DNA of 64,000 nt from Dietzia sp032248695 (GCF_032248695.1 NZ_JAVHXC010000006.1:186001-250000), one strand, 5' to 3'; counted from the stretch's first letter, positions 18,143 through 29,215 are shown. Numbers and translations: made by a program. The notes: generated by a model from the letters alone, not told the origin.

Positions 18143-18226
18143 GGGCCCAACTCTAGAGCCGAGCCCGCGCCCGCCGGACCTGCGGCGCGGCGTGTCCCCC
18201 AGACCGCGCCGCGGGTGCGCGAGACG

Positions 18227-18880
18227 CTAGACCGCGACCATCTCCTCGCCCGGGCCGTGCGGGGTGTCCTGGACGTCCCCGATGGCGCTGCGGAGGTACG
18301 CGTGACCGTCGGAGAGCTTGTAGGTGACCCCCACGATCGCCAGCCGGCCCTCGTCGACCCTGTCGCTGATGATCTTCGACCGCTGCTTGAGCAGTTCACC
18401 CGTCTCCAGCACGTGGCGCGCCTCGAAGTCGTCGGTCGTGCTCAGACCCTCGCGACGGCCGTTGAGGATGGACGGCGAGACCTTCTCGACCACGTCACGC
18501 AGGAAGCCGGGCGGGATCTCCCCTGTCTCCAGCGCATCGGTGGTGGCCTTGACCGCACCGCAGCTGTCGTGGCCCAGGACGACGATCAGCGGCGTGTCGA
18601 GCACGTGCACCGCGTACTCGATCGAGCCCAGGACCGCGGTGTCGATGATGTGACCCGCGGTGCGGATGACGAACAGGTCGCCCAGGCCCTGGTCGAAGAT
18701 GATCTCGGCCGCCACCCGCGAATCGGAACACCCGAACAGCACCGCCTTGGGATGCTGCGCGGCGACGAGCTTCTCCCGCCGCTCGGTATTCTGGCTCGGA
18801 TGACGCATCTGGCCCTCGACGAACCGGTGGTTGCCGTCGCGCAGCGAGGCCCAGGCACTGATCGGGTTGGTATGAGGCAT
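18227..18880 (-). CDS. Beta-class carbonic anhydrase
   Basis: A 217-residue zinc enzyme that interconverts CO2 and bicarbonate. The zinc ligands are visible: Cys and Asp in FGCSDSRVAAE, His and Cys in VLGHDSCGAVKA. The catalytic Asp-Arg dyad lies in CSDSR. It corresponds to the mycobacterial gene between the Rv3587c-type protein and mutY. It is divergent from mutY with a very short gap, so the promoters overlap or are leaderless. Confidence 0.92.
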   Translation of the reverse strand: MPHTNPISAWASLRDGNHRFVEGQMRHPSQNTERREKLVAAQHPKAVLFGCSDSRVAAEIIFDQGLGDLFVIRTAGHIIDTAVLGSIEYAVHVLDTPLIVVLGHDSCGAVKATTDALETGEIPPGFLRDVVEKVSPSILNGRREGLSTTDDFEARHVLETGELLKQRSKIISDRVDEGRLAIVGVTYKLSDGHAYLRSAIGDVQDTPHGPGEEMVAV

Positions 18881-18918
18881 GGCTCATATTGTGCACCGCG
18901 ACCCGCGGGGGCCGGACG

Positions 18919-19785
18919 TTGACCTCCGTCGACACCCCGTCCCTGCTCGCCTGGTTCGCACGCGCCGGCCGCCCCCTGCCCTGGCGCTCCCCCGACACCG
19001 GCGCGTGGGAGATCCTGCTGTGCGAGGTCATGAGCCAGCAGACCCCCGTCGCCCGGGTCGAACCCGTGTGGCGCGCCTGGCTCGACCGCTGGCCCGGCCC
19101 CGCGGAACTCGCCGCCGCGGCCCCCGCCGACGTCATCCGCATGTGGGGCAAGCTCGGCTATCCCCGCCGCGCGCTCCGGCTCCGGGAATGCGCACTCGTC
19201 GTCGTCGACACCCATGGCGGCCGGGTACCCCACGACGTCGACGAGCTCCTCGCCCTGCCCGGCGTCGGTGACTACACCGCGCGCGCCGTCGCCTGCTTCG
19301 CCCACGGACAGCGCGTGCCCGTCGTCGACACCAACGTGCGACGCGTCGTCGCCCGGGCCGTGCGCGGCGACGCCGAGGCCGGCCCCCCGTCCACCCGACG
19401 CGACCTCGCCGCCGTGGAGGCCCTCCTGCCCGCCGACCGCGAGCAGGCGGTGGCGTTCTCCATCGCGGTCATGGAGCTCGGCGCGCTCGTCTGCACCGCC
19501 CGCTCGCCGCGCTGCGACGACTGCCCGCTGGCCACGTCCTGCGCCTGGCTCGCCGCCGGCCGGCCCGAGTGGGACGGACCCCGCCGCAGGGTTCAGACCT
19601 TCGCCGGCACCGACCGGCAGGTGCGCGGTCTCCTCCTCGACGTCCTGCGCGACGGCGACGGCACCGCACCCCGCGCGGCCCTGGACGCCGTCTGGCCCGA
19701 CCCCGTCCAACGCGACCGCGCACTGGACTCCCTGCTCATCGACGGGTTGGTCGTCCGCGCCGGCGGGCACTACTCCCTCCCCTGA
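18919..19785 (+). CDS. mutY: A/G-specific adenine DNA glycosylase
   Basis: A base-excision repair enzyme of about 288 residues that removes adenine opposite 8-oxoguanine. The catalytic glutamate is in LLCEVMSQQTPVARV, the helix-hairpin-helix is LPGVGDYTARAVACFA, and the catalytic aspartate is in VVDTNVRRVVAR. The 4Fe-4S cluster cysteines have the right spacing in CTARSPRCDDCPLATSC. The C-terminal NUDIX-like domain is missing; a short winged-helix-like end follows, as is usual for actinobacterial MutY. The start is TTG at 18919; a TTG at 18889 is an alternative. Confidence 0.92.
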   Translation: MTSVDTPSLLAWFARAGRPLPWRSPDTGAWEILLCEVMSQQTPVARVEPVWRAWLDRWPGPAELAAAAPADVIRMWGKLGYPRRALRLRECALVVVDTHGGRVPHDVDELLALPGVGDYTARAVACFAHGQRVPVVDTNVRRVVARAVRGDAEAGPPSTRRDLAAVEALLPADREQAVAFSIAVMELGALVCTARSPRCDDCPLATSCAWLAAGRPEWDGPRRRVQTFAGTDRQVRGLLLDVLRDGDGTAPRAALDAVWPDPVQRDRALDSLLIDGLVVRAGGHYSLP

Positions 19786-19793
19786 CGCCCGGG

Positions 19794-19812
19794 TGAGGGT
19801 AGGCTCACCTGC
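19794..19812. promoter_or_regulatory. IdeR/DtxR-like iron box abutting the mhuD start
   Basis: TGAGGGTAGGCTCACCTGC matches 14 of 19 positions of the iron-box consensus TTAGGTTAGGCTAACCTAA, with the GGNTAGGCT.ACCT centre intact. It ends on the base before the ATG of the haem-degrading enzyme gene, so an iron-loaded repressor would block initiation or translation. The match was counted by eye. Confidence 0.72.
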
Positions 19813-20121
19813 ATGGCAGTCGTGAAGATCAACGCCCTCAACGTCCCGCCGCAGGCCGGCGCCGAGCTCGAGCGCCGCTTCTCCGAGCGCGCGCACACCG
19901 TGGAGAACTCCCCCGGTTTCCTCGGCTTCCAGCTGCTGCGCCCCACCGGCGGGGAGACCCGCTACTTCGTGGTGACCACCTGGGAGGACGAGGAGTCGTT
20001 CGCCGCCTGGCGCGACGGTGACGCCCGGGCCGCCCACGCCGGCCAGCACGGCAAGCCCGTCGCCGCGGGCGCCGACCTGCTGGAGTTCGACGTCGTCATG
20101 GACGTCAAGCCCGCCTCCTGA
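19813..20121 (+). CDS. mhuD: Haem-degrading monooxygenase, MhuD/IsdG family
   Basis: A 102-residue ferredoxin-like alpha/beta-barrel monooxygenase. It is close to mycobacterial MhuD across its length: VVKINALNVPPQAGAELE, NSPGFLGFQLLRPTGGE, then W and H in FAAWRDGDARAAHAGQH. Asn7, the tryptophan and the histidine are the MhuD haem-site residues. The enzyme opens haem to release iron. It lies downstream of mutY, as in mycobacteria, and the iron box just upstream supports iron control. The length is normal. Confidence 0.93.
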   Translation: MAVVKINALNVPPQAGAELERRFSERAHTVENSPGFLGFQLLRPTGGETRYFVVTTWEDEESFAAWRDGDARAAHAGQHGKPVAAGADLLEFDVVMDVKPAS

Positions 20122-20152
20122 GCCGACCCGACCCCGCCGCGCAGCCCCGCGA

Positions 20153-20545
20153 ATGGACCGGATCGCCGAGCAACCGTTCGCCATCGCGTTCAGCACCCTG
20201 TTCGTGATCGTCATGCTCCGGGCCAACGCCACCTACTGGCTCGGCCGGGGCGCGCTCCGCGGCGGGCGGCTCAGCGAACGCTTCGCGCACCGGCTCGAGG
20301 GCCCGACCATGCAGCGCGCCCAGCGCCTGTCCGCCCGCTACGGGGTCGTCGCGGTGCCGCTGTCCTTCCTCACGGTCGGCGTCCAGACCGCCATCAACTT
20401 CAGCGCCGGGTTCACGACGATGCCGCTGCGCCGGTACCTGCCCGCCGTCACCGTGGGGTGCGTGCTCTGGGCCCTGTTGTACTCCACCGTCGGCATGGTC
20501 GGGTGGGCGGCGATCGCCGCCCTGTGGGACCGCGTCACCGGGTGA
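20153..20545 (+). CDS. Small DedA/VTT-domain-like membrane protein
   Basis: A 130-residue membrane protein with three hydrophobic stretches (AIAFSTLFVIVMLRANATYW, VVAVPLSFLTVGVQTAINF, AVTVGCVLWALLYSTVGMVG). The central part resembles a shortened VTT/SNARE-associated DedA domain: ARYGVVAVPLSF, GFTTMPLRRYLPA. DedA proteins are undecaprenyl-phosphate or lipid transport factors, but this copy is much shorter than a full one (about 200 residues) and may be a degenerate or specialised relative. It starts 32 bp after mhuD. Confidence 0.65.
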   Translation: MDRIAEQPFAIAFSTLFVIVMLRANATYWLGRGALRGGRLSERFAHRLEGPTMQRAQRLSARYGVVAVPLSFLTVGVQTAINFSAGFTTMPLRRYLPAVTVGCVLWALLYSTVGMVGWAAIAALWDRVTG

Positions 20546-20577
20546 GACCGGCGCCGGTAGCGGGTGAGACCGGCGCC
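20540..20577. repeat. 16-bp direct repeat, 22-bp period, at a gene end
   Basis: GGGTGAGACCGGCGCC occurs at 20540-20555 and again at 20562-20577. The first copy contains the stop codon of the small membrane protein gene, and it overlaps a perfect palindrome ACCGGCGCCGGT (20547-20558). It lies between convergent genes. It looks like a small local duplication and may help terminate transcription. Confidence 0.7.
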
Positions 20578-20586
20578 GCCCGCGGG

Positions 20587-21630
20587 TCAGGGCAGCGGCC
20601 CGACCACCGGCGCCAGGTCCTCCGCGAACCGGTCGTCGGCGAGCTCCGCGACATCGACCGACTCGATCTGACCGTCCTCGGTGAACACGTCGGCGAGTTC
20701 CTGCTCCCGCGCGATCGTGTCGGCCAGCGCCACCGGCTGGCGGGTGCTGCGGCTCTGCGACAGCTGCGCCGCCTCCGGCGTCAGATCCACGGCCTCGCCG
20801 TAGAACCGCGCCCACTCCTCCGGGTTCTCCGCGGTCCACGTCCCCGCCTCCGCGAGGCGCACGAGGAAGTCCGCGATCGCCGTCTGCCGACGCGGATCGG
20901 CGAGCGCGTCATGCGAGGCGAGGCCGAACCAGAACCCGTTCGAGGCCTCGGCCGCGGTGGTGAGGGTCCGCGTCTCGGAGGTCGTCTGCGCGATCGCCGT
21001 GTACGGGTCCCAGATCGCCCACGCGTCGGCGTCGCCGCGCGCGAAGGCCGACCCCGCCTCGGCGGGCTGGAGGAAGACCAGCTCCACCGACTCCGGGTCC
21101 ACCCCCGCCTTCCGCAGCTGCAGCAGCAGGTGACCGTGGGCGGAGGTGCCCTTGGCGACCAGCACCTTGCGGCCCGCGAGATCGGCGACCGACCCGACGT
21201 CGGAGTCCGGGCGGACCAAAATCTGGTCCCCCTCCCCGCCGTTGGCGTACGCGGAGACGATCGACACCCGGGCACCGGCGGCCGCCCCGAACACCGGCGG
21301 GGTGTTACCGGTCACCGCCAGGTCGATCTGGCCCGCGTTGAGGGCCTCGACCTGCGGCGGCCCCGAGGTGAACGTGGAGAACTCGATCTCGTACGGCAGG
21401 TCCTCGAGCTGCCCGGCGGCGGTGAGGATCGCCTCGGTGCCGCCCTTCTGGTCCCCCACCTTGAGCACGAGGTCCGACAGGCCGGCGAGGTCCACGCGCT
21501 CCGGCTCGGGCGCCGCGGCCTCGGAGTCCCGGGTCGCGCACCCCGACACCAGCAGCAGGGCGGCCATGATCAGGGCGAACACCCCGACGAGGAGGCCGGA
21601 ACGGCCCCGGGTCCCGGAGATGACGGTCAT
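20587..21630 (-). CDS. ssuA: Aliphatic sulfonate ABC transporter substrate-binding lipoprotein
   Basis: A 347-residue periplasmic-type binding protein of the SsuA/NrtA family, anchored through a lipobox (LLVSGC). Family features are LVLKVGDQKGGTEAIL, the ligand region EFSTFTSGPPQVEALNAGQIDLAVTG, and AWAIWDPYTAIAQ. It captures alkanesulfonates as a sulfur source. The ATG at 21630 overlaps the ATPase stop as ATGA, so an in-frame upstream reading to 21840 is discarded. It is the last gene of ssuD-ssuC-ssuB-ssuA. Confidence 0.9.
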   Translation of the reverse strand: MTVISGTRGRSGLLVGVFALIMAALLLVSGCATRDSEAAAPEPERVDLAGLSDLVLKVGDQKGGTEAILTAAGQLEDLPYEIEFSTFTSGPPQVEALNAGQIDLAVTGNTPPVFGAAAGARVSIVSAYANGGEGDQILVRPDSDVGSVADLAGRKVLVAKGTSAHGHLLLQLRKAGVDPESVELVFLQPAEAGSAFARGDADAWAIWDPYTAIAQTTSETRTLTTAAEASNGFWFGLASHDALADPRRQTAIADFLVRLAEAGTWTAENPEEWARFYGEAVDLTPEAAQLSQSRSTRQPVALADTIAREQELADVFTEDGQIESVDVAELADDRFAEDLAPVVGPLP

Positions 21631-22358
21631 ATCGAGTAGTCCTCTTCTGTGTGCTCGACGCCCAGTGCGTCGAGGAGTGAACGGCGGTGGTGAGCAGTGG
21701 CTCCCCGTCCGCGCGGGTCGTCGATCGTCTCGGTGTGCGCGACCGACCCGCCGTCCAGGACGTGGACCCTGTCGGCCAGGGCGACGGCCTCGTCGACGTC
21801 GTGCGTCACCAGCAGCACGCCGAACCCGTGGTGCTCCCACAGCCGCAGCAACAACGTGTGCATGGTGCGGCGGGTCAACGCGTCGAGCGCGCCGAAGGGC
21901 TCGTCGAGGAGCAGGAGTTCCGGTTCGGCGACGAGGGCGCGGGCCAGCGACGTCCGCTGCGCCTGCCCGCCGGACAGCTGCCCGGGGTAGGCGTCCCCGC
22001 GGCCGCCGAGCCCGACCTCGTCGAGGATGCGCGACACCCTGGAGGCCTTCTCGCCCCGGTCCACCGTCACGCGGTTGAGTCCGTGCAGGACGTTCGCCGC
22101 GACGGTCCGCCAGGGCAGCAGCCGTGCGTCCTGGAAGACCACCGACGGGGCGCCGTCGATGAGCACCTGCCCGTCGTAGTCGCGGTCCAGGCCGGCGAGG
22201 ATGCGCAGCGCGGTGGACTTGCCGCTCCCGCTGCGCCCGAGCAGGGCGACGATGTCCCCGCGGGGGATCTCCAGGTCAAGCCCGTCGAGGACGGTGGTGT
22301 CCCCGAAGCTCTTGGTGAGGCCCCGCAGGGCCCCCGCGGGCGCGAGTGTCGTGGTCAT
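21627..22358 (-). CDS. ssuB: Aliphatic sulfonate ABC transporter ATP-binding protein
   Basis: A 243-residue ABC ATPase with Walker A GRSGSGKSTALR, signature LSGGQAQRTSLARAL, Walker B LLLLDEPFGALDALTR and H-loop VTHDVDEAVALADR. It has the short N-terminus and Q-loop region (VVFQDARLLPW) typical of nitrate/sulfonate/taurine importers. It is coupled to ssuA downstream and separated from ssuC by 24 bp. Confidence 0.92.
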   Translation of the reverse strand: MTTTLAPAGALRGLTKSFGDTTVLDGLDLEIPRGDIVALLGRSGSGKSTALRILAGLDRDYDGQVLIDGAPSVVFQDARLLPWRTVAANVLHGLNRVTVDRGEKASRVSRILDEVGLGGRGDAYPGQLSGGQAQRTSLARALVAEPELLLLDEPFGALDALTRRTMHTLLLRLWEHHGFGVLLVTHDVDEAVALADRVHVLDGGSVAHTETIDDPRGRGATAHHRRSLLDALGVEHTEEDYSI

Positions 22359-22382
22359 GTTCGTGCTCCTGGGACTGGCGGG

Positions 22383-23267
22383 TCAGCGGTAGTGGCGCAG
22401 CGCGCGGGCCTCGGCCACGCGGACGAGTGCGTCCGTGAGGATCCCGAGCAGTGCGTAGACGACGAGGCCGACGATGATCACGTCGATCCGGAAGTAGTCG
22501 CGGGCGTTCATGATGAGGTAGCCCAGGCCCGTGGTGGCGTTGAGCTGCTCGGCCACGATGAGGGTGAGCCAGGCGATGGCCAGCGACTGCCGGACCCCCA
22601 CCAGGACCTGCGGGGCGATCGACGGCAGGATCACCTCGGTGAGCCGCTGCCGCCGCGAGAACCCGAACACCGTGGCCATGTCCCGCAGCTTCGGGTCGAT
22701 CTGACGCAGGCCCGAGGCGGTGTTGAGGTAGATCGGGAAGACCACGCCGAGGGCGATGAGCAGGACCTTGGGCGCCTCCCCGATGCCGAACCAGAGGATG
22801 AACAGCGGGATCAGCCCGAGGTGGGGCAGGGCGCGCAGCATCTGCAGCGGCGGGTCGAGGATCGCGTCCGCGTAGCGGGACGTCCCCACGATCACGCCCA
22901 GGACGAGGCCCGCGACCGCACCCAGGGCGAGCCCCTGCGCGACCCGGACGCTCGAGACCGCCAGCGCGTCCACCAGCTCGCCCGACCGCAGGAGTTCGAT
23001 CGCCGATTCCGCGATGAGCTGCGGCGCCGGCAGGATCCGCTCGGGCAGGATCCCGGTGGCGCCGGCGATCTGCCAGACCACGATCAGCAGGATCGGGCTC
23101 AGCCACCGCAGCCACCAGAGCCCGCCCCGGGCTCGTCGTCGCCGTCCCCTTCCCCTCCCCGGCGCCGCAGGCGCGTCGGCGACAGCTGCCGGGACGCCCG
23201 GCGCGCCGGGGTCATGGCGGGTCGGCGCCCCCGCGGTCGGGGTGGGTGGGGTCACGATCGTGCTCAT
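22383..23267 (-). CDS. ssuC: Aliphatic sulfonate ABC transporter permease
   Basis: A 294-residue permease with about six membrane segments, the first at residues 55-75 (LSPILLIVVWQIAGATGI), and the BPD_transp_1 coupling loop ASGLRQIDPKLRDMATVFG. The first 50 residues are a Pro/Ala/Arg-rich cytoplasmic tail, longer than in enterobacterial SsuC. The start ATG has a GGAGAA site. It sits between ssuD and ssuB. Confidence 0.91.
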   Translation of the reverse strand: MSTIVTPPTPTAGAPTRHDPGAPGVPAAVADAPAAPGRGRGRRRRARGGLWWLRWLSPILLIVVWQIAGATGILPERILPAPQLIAESAIELLRSGELVDALAVSSVRVAQGLALGAVAGLVLGVIVGTSRYADAILDPPLQMLRALPHLGLIPLFILWFGIGEAPKVLLIALGVVFPIYLNTASGLRQIDPKLRDMATVFGFSRRQRLTEVILPSIAPQVLVGVRQSLAIAWLTLIVAEQLNATTGLGYLIMNARDYFRIDVIIVGLVVYALLGILTDALVRVAEARALRHYR

Positions 23268-23289
23268 CGCGCTGTTCTCCTGGTGTGGG

Positions 23290-24516
23290 TCACCCGCCGA
23301 TGGAGGCGGGTACCCGGGTCGGGGTGGTGGACGGTGACGACGACGAGGTGGGGCCCGCGAACGGCACGGAGGCCGTGGACTCAGTGGGCGTATCAGGCGT
23401 CCACAGGCCACGTCGGGCGAGCTCGGGCAGGACCCCCTCGCCGAACGAGTACGTCTCCTCGAGGTGCGGGTACCCGGACAGGACGAAGTGGCTCAGCCCC
23501 AGCTGCGCGTACTCGGCGATCCGGTCGGCCACCTCCTCGTGGGAGCCGACGAGCGCCGTACCGGCGCCGCCTCGTACCAGCCCGACCCCGGCCCAGAGGT
23601 TGGGGTAGATCTCCAGCGAATCCGTCCGGCCGCCGTGGAGGTCGAGCATGCGCCGCTGCCCCTCGGACTCGGACGAGGCAAGCGAGGCCTGGACCCGGGC
23701 GACGTCGGCGGGATCGATCCCCGCGAGCAGGCGCTCGGCCTCCGCCCAGGCCTGCTCGGAGGTGTCGCGCGAGATGACGTGCAGCCGGATGCCGTAGTCG
23801 AGCTCCCGCCCCTGCCCGGCCGCGGCCGCTCGCACGCGGTCGAGCTTCTCCGCCACCGCCGCAGGGGGCTCCCCCCACGTCAGGTAGGTGTCGGCGTGGC
23901 GGGCGGCGACACGGATCCCCGCCGCGGAGGAGCCGCCGAAGAAGATGGGCGGGGACACCTCGGGGCGGCGTCCGAGCACGGCGTTCTCCACGGCGAGATG
24001 CTCGCCCGAGAACGTGACCGGGTCCGGTGACCCCCAGAGCCGGCGGGTCACCTCGAGGAACTCGTCGGCCCGGGCGTAGCGGGCCTCCTTGTCGAGGAAG
24101 TCCCCGTAGGCGCGCTGTTCGGCGGACTCGCCACCCGTGACCACGTTGAGAAGCAGGCGACCGTGGGTCTGCCACTGGAAGGTCGTCGCCATCTGCGCGG
24201 CGAGGGTCGGGCTCATCAGCCCCGGCCGCAGGGCCACGAGGAACTTGATGCGCTCACTCGACTCCGCCAACAGGGCGGAGGTCAACAGGGCGTCCTCGCA
24301 CCAGGCGCCGGTCGGGGTGAGCAGCGACTCGAAGCCGTTGTGCTCCGCGGCCGCGACGATCTGCCGCAGGTACGGCAGCGTCGCCGGGCGGTCCCCCGAC
24401 ATGAACGTGCCGTGGCCGCCCGCGACGAGGTTGCGCGAGTCCCCGTAGGTGGGAAGGAACCAGTGGAAGTGGAGATCCCCGCTCGCGGTGGTCGGCTGGG
24501 ACTGCTGGGTGGTCAC
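23290..24516 (-). CDS. ssuD: FMNH2-dependent alkanesulfonate monooxygenase
   Basis: A 408-residue luciferase-fold monooxygenase that uses FMNH2 and O2 to split alkanesulfonates into aldehyde and sulfite. Recognisable regions are FHWFLPTYGDSRNL near the start, FLVALRPGLMSPTLAAQMA, and the NVVTGGESAEQRAYGDFLD flavin site. The usual enzyme is about 380 residues; the extra C-terminal 30 are a Ser/Thr/Pro-rich tail. The GTG start at 24516 has GAGGAG in front. It is the first gene of ssuDCBA, divergent from the ROK regulator. Reduced flavin is probably supplied by the reductase at 25933. Confidence 0.92.
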   Translation of the reverse strand: MTTQQSQPTTASGDLHFHWFLPTYGDSRNLVAGGHGTFMSGDRPATLPYLRQIVAAAEHNGFESLLTPTGAWCEDALLTSALLAESSERIKFLVALRPGLMSPTLAAQMATTFQWQTHGRLLLNVVTGGESAEQRAYGDFLDKEARYARADEFLEVTRRLWGSPDPVTFSGEHLAVENAVLGRRPEVSPPIFFGGSSAAGIRVAARHADTYLTWGEPPAAVAEKLDRVRAAAAGQGRELDYGIRLHVISRDTSEQAWAEAERLLAGIDPADVARVQASLASSESEGQRRMLDLHGGRTDSLEIYPNLWAGVGLVRGGAGTALVGSHEEVADRIAEYAQLGLSHFVLSGYPHLEETYSFGEGVLPELARRGLWTPDTPTESTASVPFAGPTSSSSPSTTPTRVPASIGG

Positions 24517-24620
24517 GGGTGACTCCTCGGCATCGGGTGGGTCGGACCGGCCCATCCTCAGGGCGCGGATCGCCGGCTCGCCAGAATTCCGTCCACCGTG
24601 ATCGAAACCCATAAACCAAG

Positions 24621-24636
24621 TAGACAGATCGGTCTA
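24621..24636. promoter_or_regulatory. McbR-type operator between ssuD and the ROK regulator gene
   Basis: TAGACAGATCGGTCTA fits TAGAC-N6-GTCTA exactly, the consensus of the TetR-type sulfur repressor McbR of Corynebacterium glutamicum. Outer arms AAACCA (24613-24618) and TGGTTT (24637-24642) extend the symmetry. It lies about 20 bp upstream of the -10 candidate of the ROK regulator gene, so bound repressor would cover the -35 region. The same motif recurs at 37320. Confidence 0.75.
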
Positions 24637-24646
24637 TGGTTTGTGC

Positions 24647-24652
24647 TACCGT
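24647..24652 (+). promoter_or_regulatory. -10 hexamer of the ssuR-like gene, probably leaderless
   Basis: TACCGT (TANNNT type) lies 6 bp before the ATG at 24659, which has no ribosome site. That spacing places the transcription start at or next to the ATG, consistent with a leaderless mRNA, common in this order. Confidence 0.45.
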
Positions 24653-24658
24653 GTGCGC

Positions 24659-25834
24659 ATGAGACCCGAGGCAACTGCACCTGACCTGCGCATCTCCGAC
24701 GTGAGCTCCGCCCGGGTCATGCGTGCGATCCGGTTCCGCGGGCCCGTGTCGAGGCCCGAGATCGCATCCACGACAGGCCTGTCGGTCGCCACCGTCGGGC
24801 GGGCGACCTCGGCCCTGCTCTCCGCGGGGGTCATCCGCGAGCGTCCCGAACTGATGCACGACGGCTCGGTGGGACGCCCCAGCGTCCCCCTCGAGATCGA
24901 TCCGTCCGGGCCGGTGACCGTGGCCGTCCACATCGGCCTGCTCCGCAGCGTCGTCGCCGTCTGCGACCTCGGGTGCCGGATCCTGTCCGAGCACTCCGTC
25001 CCCACCCCCGGCCGGGACCCCGAGGAGATCGTCGACGTCCTCACGGCCGCCGCCTTCCGCCTCCTGGACGGCCATCGCGACCGCACGCTGGTGTGGGGCG
25101 GGGTGGCCACCGCGGCCCGGCTCACCGGCCCCGGCCGCATCGACCACGATCTGCTGGGCTGGACGGACGTGCCCGTCACGGACCTGTTCGCCGACCGCCT
25201 GGGCGTGCCGTTCTCGGTGGCGCCGCACGTCGAGGCCATGGCGGCCGCCGAGCTGCTCGTCGGCCACGAGACCCACCGCGGCACGACGCTCGTCGTCTAC
25301 GGCCGTGAGCACCTGGGGTCCGCGCTGGTGATCGACGGGGCCGTCCACCAGCCCCGCGCGGGCTCGCCGGATCTCGCACACCTGCCCGTCGGCCCCACCA
25401 CGTACCTCGACGACCGGGGTGCCGGCCTGCTCGACGTGGTGAGCGACTCCGCCCTGGTGCGGGCGGCCGCGCTCCACGGGATCTCCGTGTCGACCGTCGC
25501 GGAGCTCGCCGCGAGGGCACGACACGACGCCGCGGCGGAGGCCATCCTGGTCGAACGCGCCACCGTCCTCGGCGGGCTCGTCGGCATCGTCTCGGCGATC
25601 ACCCGCCCCGACTCGGTCGTCCTGTGCGGCCAGGCGTTCACCGATCACCCGAGGTACCTGGCCCCTCTCATGAGGGCGACCCGCGAGACGCGGCTCTCCG
25701 GCGGACTGCCGGATCTGCGGGTGTCGACCGCCGGCAACCGCATCCAGCAGTTCGCCGCGATGGCCGTGGCCCTGGACGCCATCTGCGCGGACCCGACCTC
25801 CTTGTTGACGGAGCGCCTCTGCACGGCCTCCTGA
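24659..25834 (+). CDS. ssuR: ROK-family transcriptional regulator, SsuR-like
   Basis: A 391-residue protein with an N-terminal MarR-like winged helix (about residues 15-75, RPEIASTTGLSVATVGRATS) followed by a ROK domain. In the ROK part the sugar-kinase ATP and metal sites are largely eroded (no CxCGxxGC zinc motif visible), fitting a regulator rather than a kinase. Its position divergent from ssuDCBA, with a McbR-type operator in its promoter, closely parallels C. glutamicum SsuR, the ROK activator of sulfonate genes that is itself repressed by McbR. The symbol is inferred from this context. Confidence 0.82.
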   Translation: MRPEATAPDLRISDVSSARVMRAIRFRGPVSRPEIASTTGLSVATVGRATSALLSAGVIRERPELMHDGSVGRPSVPLEIDPSGPVTVAVHIGLLRSVVAVCDLGCRILSEHSVPTPGRDPEEIVDVLTAAAFRLLDGHRDRTLVWGGVATAARLTGPGRIDHDLLGWTDVPVTDLFADRLGVPFSVAPHVEAMAAAELLVGHETHRGTTLVVYGREHLGSALVIDGAVHQPRAGSPDLAHLPVGPTTYLDDRGAGLLDVVSDSALVRAAALHGISVSTVAELAARARHDAAAEAILVERATVLGGLVGIVSAITRPDSVVLCGQAFTDHPRYLAPLMRATRETRLSGGLPDLRVSTAGNRIQQFAAMAVALDAICADPTSLLTERLCTAS

Positions 25835-25932
25835 CCGGCCCCACCCGTCGACGCGCCGCCGCCGCGTACGGCATTCCCCTCACCACGAGCGGAACAGTCG
25901 ACACCCGGACCACCCGAAAGCAGACTGCTCGC

Positions 25933-26457
25933 ATGTCAGAACACCACTCGCTGTCCGTGTCCCAGGCCTCCGCCTCCAGGGAGGTCCACCGCCGTGCGAT
26001 GCGGATGCATCCCGCCGGCGTCACCGTCATCACCCTCGACGGTCCGGAGGGCCCGGTCGGCTTCACCGCGTCCTCGCCGTCGAGCCTGTCGGCCGAGCCG
26101 GCGCTGCTGAGCTTCAACGTGGGGATCTCCTCGTCGAGCCTGGGCGCCGTGCTCGAGGCCCGGACCGCCGTCATCCACCTCCTCGGCGAGGACGACCAGC
26201 CGCTCGCGCTGAGGTTCGCGGGCCCGTCGCACCGGCGCTTCGCCGACTCGGCCCTGTGGACCCGCGCGGAGACGGGCGAGCCGCTTCTCCACGGTGGTCG
26301 GGCGCGACTGCGCGTGGCGCTGGACCGCCTCATCCCGGCCGGGGACCACGTCCTCGTGATCGCCCGGCTGCTCGACGCCTGGTTCGACGACGCCCCCTCG
26401 GACCCGCTCGTCATCGTCGACGGAGCCCTGCGACCGATCCCCGGGCACGACGACTGA
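25933..26457 (+). CDS. ssuI: NAD(P)H:FMN oxidoreductase, flavin-reductase-like domain (SsuE/SsuI role)
   Basis: A 174-residue FMN-binding split-barrel flavin reductase, with HPAGVTVITLDGPEGPVGFTAS and LLSFNVGISSSS as the flavin-binding segments. It would supply FMNH2 to SsuD. It follows the ROK regulator by about 100 bp in the same direction and ends before a strong terminator. Its location completes a sulfonate module, as ssuI does in C. glutamicum. The split-barrel family also contains other reductases, so the role rests on context. Confidence 0.78.
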   Translation: MSEHHSLSVSQASASREVHRRAMRMHPAGVTVITLDGPEGPVGFTASSPSSLSAEPALLSFNVGISSSSLGAVLEARTAVIHLLGEDDQPLALRFAGPSHRRFADSALWTRAETGEPLLHGGRARLRVALDRLIPAGDHVLVIARLLDAWFDDAPSDPLVIVDGALRPIPGHDD

Positions 26458-26500
26458 CCCGCGGCTCGCGGGGACCGGTTCCCACCCCGCACACCGGAAC

Positions 26501-26540
26501 GACGAGAGGGCCCCCGCCGTGTGGCGGGGGCCCTCTCGTC
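26501..26540. terminator. Strong bidirectional hairpin terminator
   Basis: A perfect 18-bp stem (GACGAGAGGGCCCCCGCC and its complement) with a 4-nt loop GTGT, placed between the convergent flavin reductase and clpC genes. There is no long U-tract, as is usual in high-GC actinobacteria. It can serve both strands. Confidence 0.9.
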
Positions 26541-26560
26541 GGTCAGCCGCGGGGGTCGGC

Positions 26561-29215
<2,655 letters not shown>

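Noticed and set aside
18219..18227. Match to the array core (GCGAGACGC) near the carbonic anhydrase gene; another at 25683
   Set aside because: Nine-base GC-rich matches are expected by chance in 64 kb, and the flanks do not resemble the array units.
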